A stretch of 7,856 bases of DNA. Source: an uncultured Collinsella sp. Lineage in GTDB: Bacteria > Actinomycetota > Coriobacteriia > Coriobacteriales > Coriobacteriaceae. Made by a program: the position numbers and the translations under genes. Below, piece after piece: positions 5,895 to 7,856 of the stretch. Where the stretch lies: assembly GCA_900764025.1 (NCBI GenBank), contig CAAFMM010000044.1, forward strand, positions 1-7,856, in the 5' to 3' direction. The notes under the pieces were generated by a model, which searched no databases, was not told the DNA's origin, and worked only from the letters and a program-made list of their open reading frames with translations. Position 1 is the stretch's first letter. The number at the start of each line of letters is the position of its first letter.

Positions 5895-6260
5895 CTATTC
5901 GCAGATATGGCTCATGCCCTGGTTGAGCATGGTGTAGACATGATCGTCGGCAAGCGAGTAGAGGATGTTGCGGCCGTCGCGGCGGAACTTGACCAGGTGC
6001 GACTGCTTAAGTGTGCGCAGCTGGTGCGATACTGCCGACTGCGAGGTTGCGGTCGCCTCGGCGATGTCGGCCACGCAGAGCTCGCGTCCCATGAGGGCAT
6101 AGAGAATCTTGATGCGTGTGGTGTCGCTGAAGACCTTGAACAGGTCGGCCAAGTCGTACAGCAACTCCTCGTCGGGAAGGTCCTCGGGCGAGCAGGTGGT
6201 GGGGATCACGGGCTCGGTGGCCTCGATGTCAGTCTTTGTTTCATCAGCGTGGTCGCTCAT
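5895..6260 (-). CDS. ArsR/SmtB-family metal-sensing repressor (probable zinc sensor)
   Basis: This 121-aa winged-helix dimeric repressor is released from DNA when it binds metal. The recognition helix is within SQSAVSHQLRTLKQ (73-86) and the wing is RRDGRNILYSL (93-103). The sensing site between the C-terminal helices is complete and aligns without gaps to cyanobacterial SmtB. Asp105 and His107 match SmtB Asp104 and His106, and His118 and Glu121 match His117 and Glu120. Glu121 is the very last residue. Cys62 and Asp65 in ELCVADI match the secondary alpha3 site of SmtB, and an N-terminal Cys23 may complete it. Zn(II), or Co(II), is the expected inducer from this residue set. The ATG at 6260 has AAAGGA (6268-6273) 7 bases upstream. 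It is the first gene of the operon and is followed after 63 bases by the HMA gene. It probably controls its own promoter and the exporter. Confidence 0.92.
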   Translation of the reverse strand: MSDHADETKTDIEATEPVIPTTCSPEDLPDEELLYDLADLFKVFSDTTRIKILYALMGRELCVADIAEATATSQSAVSHQLRTLKQSHLVKFRRDGRNILYSLADDHVYTMLNQGMSHICE

Positions 6261-6273
6261 TGCAATATCCTTT

Positions 6274-6330
6274 CATATGAACATGCGCTCATATAACTTA
6301 CTTTCGATTATATGAGCGCATGTTCATATG
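6274..6330. promoter_or_regulatory. Perfect 23-bp inverted repeat: paired ArsR/SmtB-type operators
   Basis: Arms 6274-6296 and 6308-6330 are exact reverse complements around an 11-nt spacer. Each arm is itself nearly palindromic, ATATGAAC-ATGC-GCTCATAT, with one mismatch between the half-sites. This resembles the ATATGAA...TTCATAT pattern bound by SmtB/CzrA-type zinc sensors. So there are two operators, centres 35 bp apart, directly before the repressor gene. One lies inside the promoter and the other in the transcript leader, ending just before the ribosome site. Binding is inferred from family knowledge and position. Confidence 0.8.
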
Positions 6331-6334
6331 TCAA
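6307..6334 (-). promoter_or_regulatory. Consensus sigma-70-type promoter of the metal export operon
   Basis: On the - strand TTGACA (6329-6334) and TATAAT (6307-6312) are both perfect consensus hexamers with a 16-bp spacer. The right arm of the inverted repeat fills the spacer, so a bound repressor would block polymerase. Transcription should start near 6300, giving a leader of about 40 nt before the ATG at 6260. Confidence 0.85.
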
Positions 6335-6679
6335 TAACGTTCAGGTAATTCGTCGTACAAAATGATGAGGAAAAGCGGACGAGATCCCGGACTAAGCGGT
6401 TTTGATTAGCGATGCCGGGGTGGGTGCCCCTGCGCCGTGCAAAAATTGGAGTATTCTGCAACTATAGGGGGTCTGTTAATCTATTTCAGGCCAAATAATG
6501 TAGTTCAAGAGTCATCTTAGAGCGTTAAACCGATGAGTTCTTCCTCAAATGTTGCCAAACGTTGCCGTTCTATAGCGATTCTGCTTCTTACTTGAATCAA
6601 CTTGTGGGTGTTGGAAGTCCGACCCTGCTGAATACTCGCAATTTTGCACGTCGCTAGGGTACCCACCTTGTTAGTCGGC
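6331..6679. other. Gene-poor stretch between the metal operon and the right-end gene
   Basis: No complete convincing gene is seen. It is clearly richer in A and T than the left two-thirds of the window. A possible stem combines CCCGG/CCGGG (6386-6390, 6415-6419) with CTAA/TTAG (6392-6395, 6406-6409), and a GGGG/CCCC pair lies near 6417-6429. Neither has a T run that would make it a terminator. The part 6517-6666 contains a coding-looking tail described separately. Confidence 0.4.
6517..6666 (-). pseudogene. Possible gene remnant: helical C-terminal tail
   Basis: A - strand frame ending at 6517 gives about 49 residues from a GTG at 6666. Its second half, from about residue 21 (HKLIQVRSRIAIERQRLATF), looks like a genuine charged helix. 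Its end, ERQRLATFEEELIGLTL, resembles ERQRIDLEKATLEGITL of the gene just upstream (visible residues 311-327), with 8 of 17 identical and two Ile/Leu exchanges. This suggests a decayed paralogue of which only the 3' end survives. The first half does not look conserved and no good ribosome site is seen. It could equally be chance in an untranslated region. Confidence 0.25.
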
Positions 6680-7786
6680 CTAGTTTCCGGCCCCGAAGAC
6701 CCTGCCCTCGGGCGTGAAGCTGCTTGTCTGGTTGAGTGATGGGCTGTCGGATTCGACAGTCTGCATGTCATCGATTGCCGGAACTTCATTAATTGTCGGG
6801 TCATCCAGCGTGATGCCTTCGAGTGTTGCTTTTTCGAGGTCGATTCGTTGACGCTCTTCGGAATCCTGGCGAAGCTGCTTCTGAATTCGCTTTTTCTCTT
6901 CTATAAACCTTCTGAGCACAAACTGTCTCAGGTCCTCTTGCATGATTTGAAAGTCTTTTGGCAGACGCGAGGGGCGTACGCCCTCTTTCCGCTGGATTGC
7001 TTCCATGACCCTAACGAAAGAGCTGGCATGCATAAAGGAATAGCGGCTGACGGTGATGATTCCGTACCCCATGGAAGCAAGTGCGTTCTTGCGCTCTTCG
7101 TCGATGGCGCGGTCTTCTTCCGCGTCGTGATAAAAACCGTTGTATTCAATATCTGTTCGAGATTTCTTCAGATAAGCATCCATAAAGAACTTTTTGCGTC
7201 TCGTGAGATTTTTTGCGGCGGCGGTGACCTGCACCTCGTAATCGGTCTCAATTCCCTTTATACCAAGCCCCCCTTCGCTTTTGGGCAGCGTAAGCATCAT
7301 GACAAAAGCCGTTTCCATGGGAGAGCGGCATCCGTCGCGTACACATTGAATAGCCTTTCGGGCAAGGGCCAAACCGTCGCATCTGGTAATGGAATTAAAG
7401 AACTGCTTTAGCCTCTCGGTCGAGGTAAGTGGGAAACGCTCGGTATAAGAGGTGGAAGAGCCGGTTCCTAGGGAATAAGCGCCGCACAGCTCAAAGTAGT
7501 ATTCCACTAGTTCGCGAAAAGGGAGATAGGTGGCGGCCTGAAGTGCGCAAAGCTCAACGCCAGCAATGTAGATGTCATCTTCTAGCTCTATGAAACGCGA
7601 GCATGAGAATCGCTTTGACGAAACGTGGCATTGACAGTTCATCGCGTAGCGCGCGTTCCTGCGGTCAAACACCATTACCTCGAGGGGATCGTTTGCGTCG
7701 CGGGCAACATCATGTTTGGCGAGCCATTCTGCGGCTGCGTCGAGGAGTGTTCCGCTGGGGCATGATCCGTAAATTACGGCAGGGCT
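6680..7786 (-). CDS. Partial protein, probable DUF559-like / PD-(D/E)XK nuclease domain (5' end missing)
   Basis: The last 368 residues of a protein are visible; the start lies beyond the end of real sequence at 7786. The part after CRSPMETAFVMML resembles the DUF559-like endonuclease fold: Glu159 in SPMET, Asp203 in FFMDAYLKK and Glu214 in TDIEYNGFYH are candidate acidic residues, followed by the helix and strand RKNALASMGYGIITVS. Residues about 80-105 (ELCALQAATYLPFRELVEYY, then FELCGAYS) recall a family of host-genome-encoded proteins I associate with Coriobacteriia, some with an AbiEi-like N-terminus. Residues about 270-330 form a charged helical or coiled-coil stretch (FIEEKKRIQKQLRQ), and the final 40 residues look disordered. 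The classical catalytic Lys is not evident, so activity is uncertain. The gene is less GC-rich than its neighbours, consistent with transfer. Target and role are unknown. Confidence 0.6.
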   Translation of the reverse strand, partial: SPAVIYGSCPSGTLLDAAAEWLAKHDVARDANDPLEVMVFDRRNARYAMNCQCHVSSKRFSCSRFIELEDDIYIAGVELCALQAATYLPFRELVEYYFELCGAYSLGTGSSTSYTERFPLTSTERLKQFFNSITRCDGLALARKAIQCVRDGCRSPMETAFVMMLTLPKSEGGLGIKGIETDYEVQVTAAAKNLTRRKKFFMDAYLKKSRTDIEYNGFYHDAEEDRAIDEERKNALASMGYGIITVSRYSFMHASSFVRVMEAIQRKEGVRPSRLPKDFQIMQEDLRQFVLRRFIEEKKRIQKQLRQDSEERQRIDLEKATLEGITLDDPTINEVPAIDDMQTVESDSPSLNQTSSFTPEGRVFGAGN

Positions 7787-7844
7787 AGATCGGAAGAGCG
7801 TCGTGTAGGGAAAGAGTGTAGATCTCGGTGGTCGCCGTATCATT
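7787..7844. other. Illumina TruSeq adapter sequence (artefact)
   Basis: The segment begins AGATCGGAAGAGCGTCGTG and continues through the full reverse complement of the Illumina universal adapter, ending CGCCGTATCATT. It is 58 nt and matches from memory without a mismatch. It is not genomic. Translated on the - strand it gives MIRRPPRSTLFPYTTLFRS, a peptide known as an adapter-derived contaminant in protein databases. Confidence 0.97.
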
Positions 7845-7856
7845 AAAAAAAAAAAA
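7845..7856. other. Run of 12 A calls after the adapter (artefact)
   Basis: The A run follows directly on the last adapter base. It is best explained as base calls made after the sequencer ran off the end of a short library molecule. It is neither a poly(A) tail nor a genomic tract. Confidence 0.9.

Noticed and set aside
6848..7411. A + strand open frame of 187 codons opposite the nuclease-like gene
   Set aside because: It has no ribosome site or recognisable motif. The opposite strand has the better coding pattern and the nuclease-like motifs.
1..7786. CRISPR array, tRNA, rRNA, insertion sequence or replication origin
   Set aside because: I looked for regularly spaced repeats, clover-leaf elements, transposase-like frames and DnaA-type clusters and found none. 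The repeats present are the pairs and palindromes listed.
7845..7856. Terminal A run as a poly(A) tail, telomere or terminator
   Set aside because: It follows directly on the last base of the sequencing adapter and so is a read artefact.

Overview
The window reads as chromosomal DNA from a high-GC Gram-positive bacterium. I infer a Collinsella-like member of the Coriobacteriia, from the GC-rich codon use, the actinobacterial style of the ABC-F protein, and a nuclease-like protein at the right end that resembles a family I associate with this class. The genus is inference and was not tested by any search. The last 70 bases are not genomic: positions 7787-7844 are Illumina adapter and 7845-7856 a run of A calls, so real sequence ends at 7786.

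Left part (1-2760, + strand): an ABC-F ATPase (translation-factor type, 619 aa) is followed after 6 bases by a HAD-superfamily Cof-type phosphatase (256 aa). The pair looks like one transcription unit. It ends near a short GGGGAC direct repeat that can also fold as a terminator.

Middle (2780-6334): this is a metal-homeostasis block. On the + strand a short DtxR/MntR-family regulator (129 aa) is preceded by two boxes spaced 30 bp apart. Convergent to it, on the - strand, lies a three-gene operon: an ArsR/SmtB-family repressor with a complete SmtB-type zinc site, then a 72-aa free-standing HMA (Cys-x-x-Cys) metal-binding protein, then a P1B-2 (Zn/Cd/Pb) exporting ATPase that lacks its own HMA domain and instead has a lysine-rich N-terminus. 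The operon is driven by a consensus promoter (TTGACA-16-TATAAT). The spacer of this promoter is one arm of a perfect 23-bp inverted repeat built from two operator-like sites. A third near-copy of the operator sits between the HMA and ATPase genes, in the opposite orientation, and carries a good promoter pointing antisense. The simplest model is that zinc or a related ion releases the ArsR protein, which switches on export, with the small HMA protein acting as the separated metal-binding domain of the pump.

Between the convergent regulator and ATPase genes lies a 127-nt nested palindrome (26-bp outer arms, a 21-bp inner hairpin), the most striking non-coding structure in the window.

Right part (6331-7786): a visibly less GC-rich stretch holds about 350 bp with no convincing complete gene, then the 3' 368 codons of a - strand gene with a probable PD-(D/E)XK/DUF559-like nuclease core and a charged helical C-terminus. 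Its true start lies beyond the contig end. The apparent start and first 19 residues of that open frame are translated adapter.
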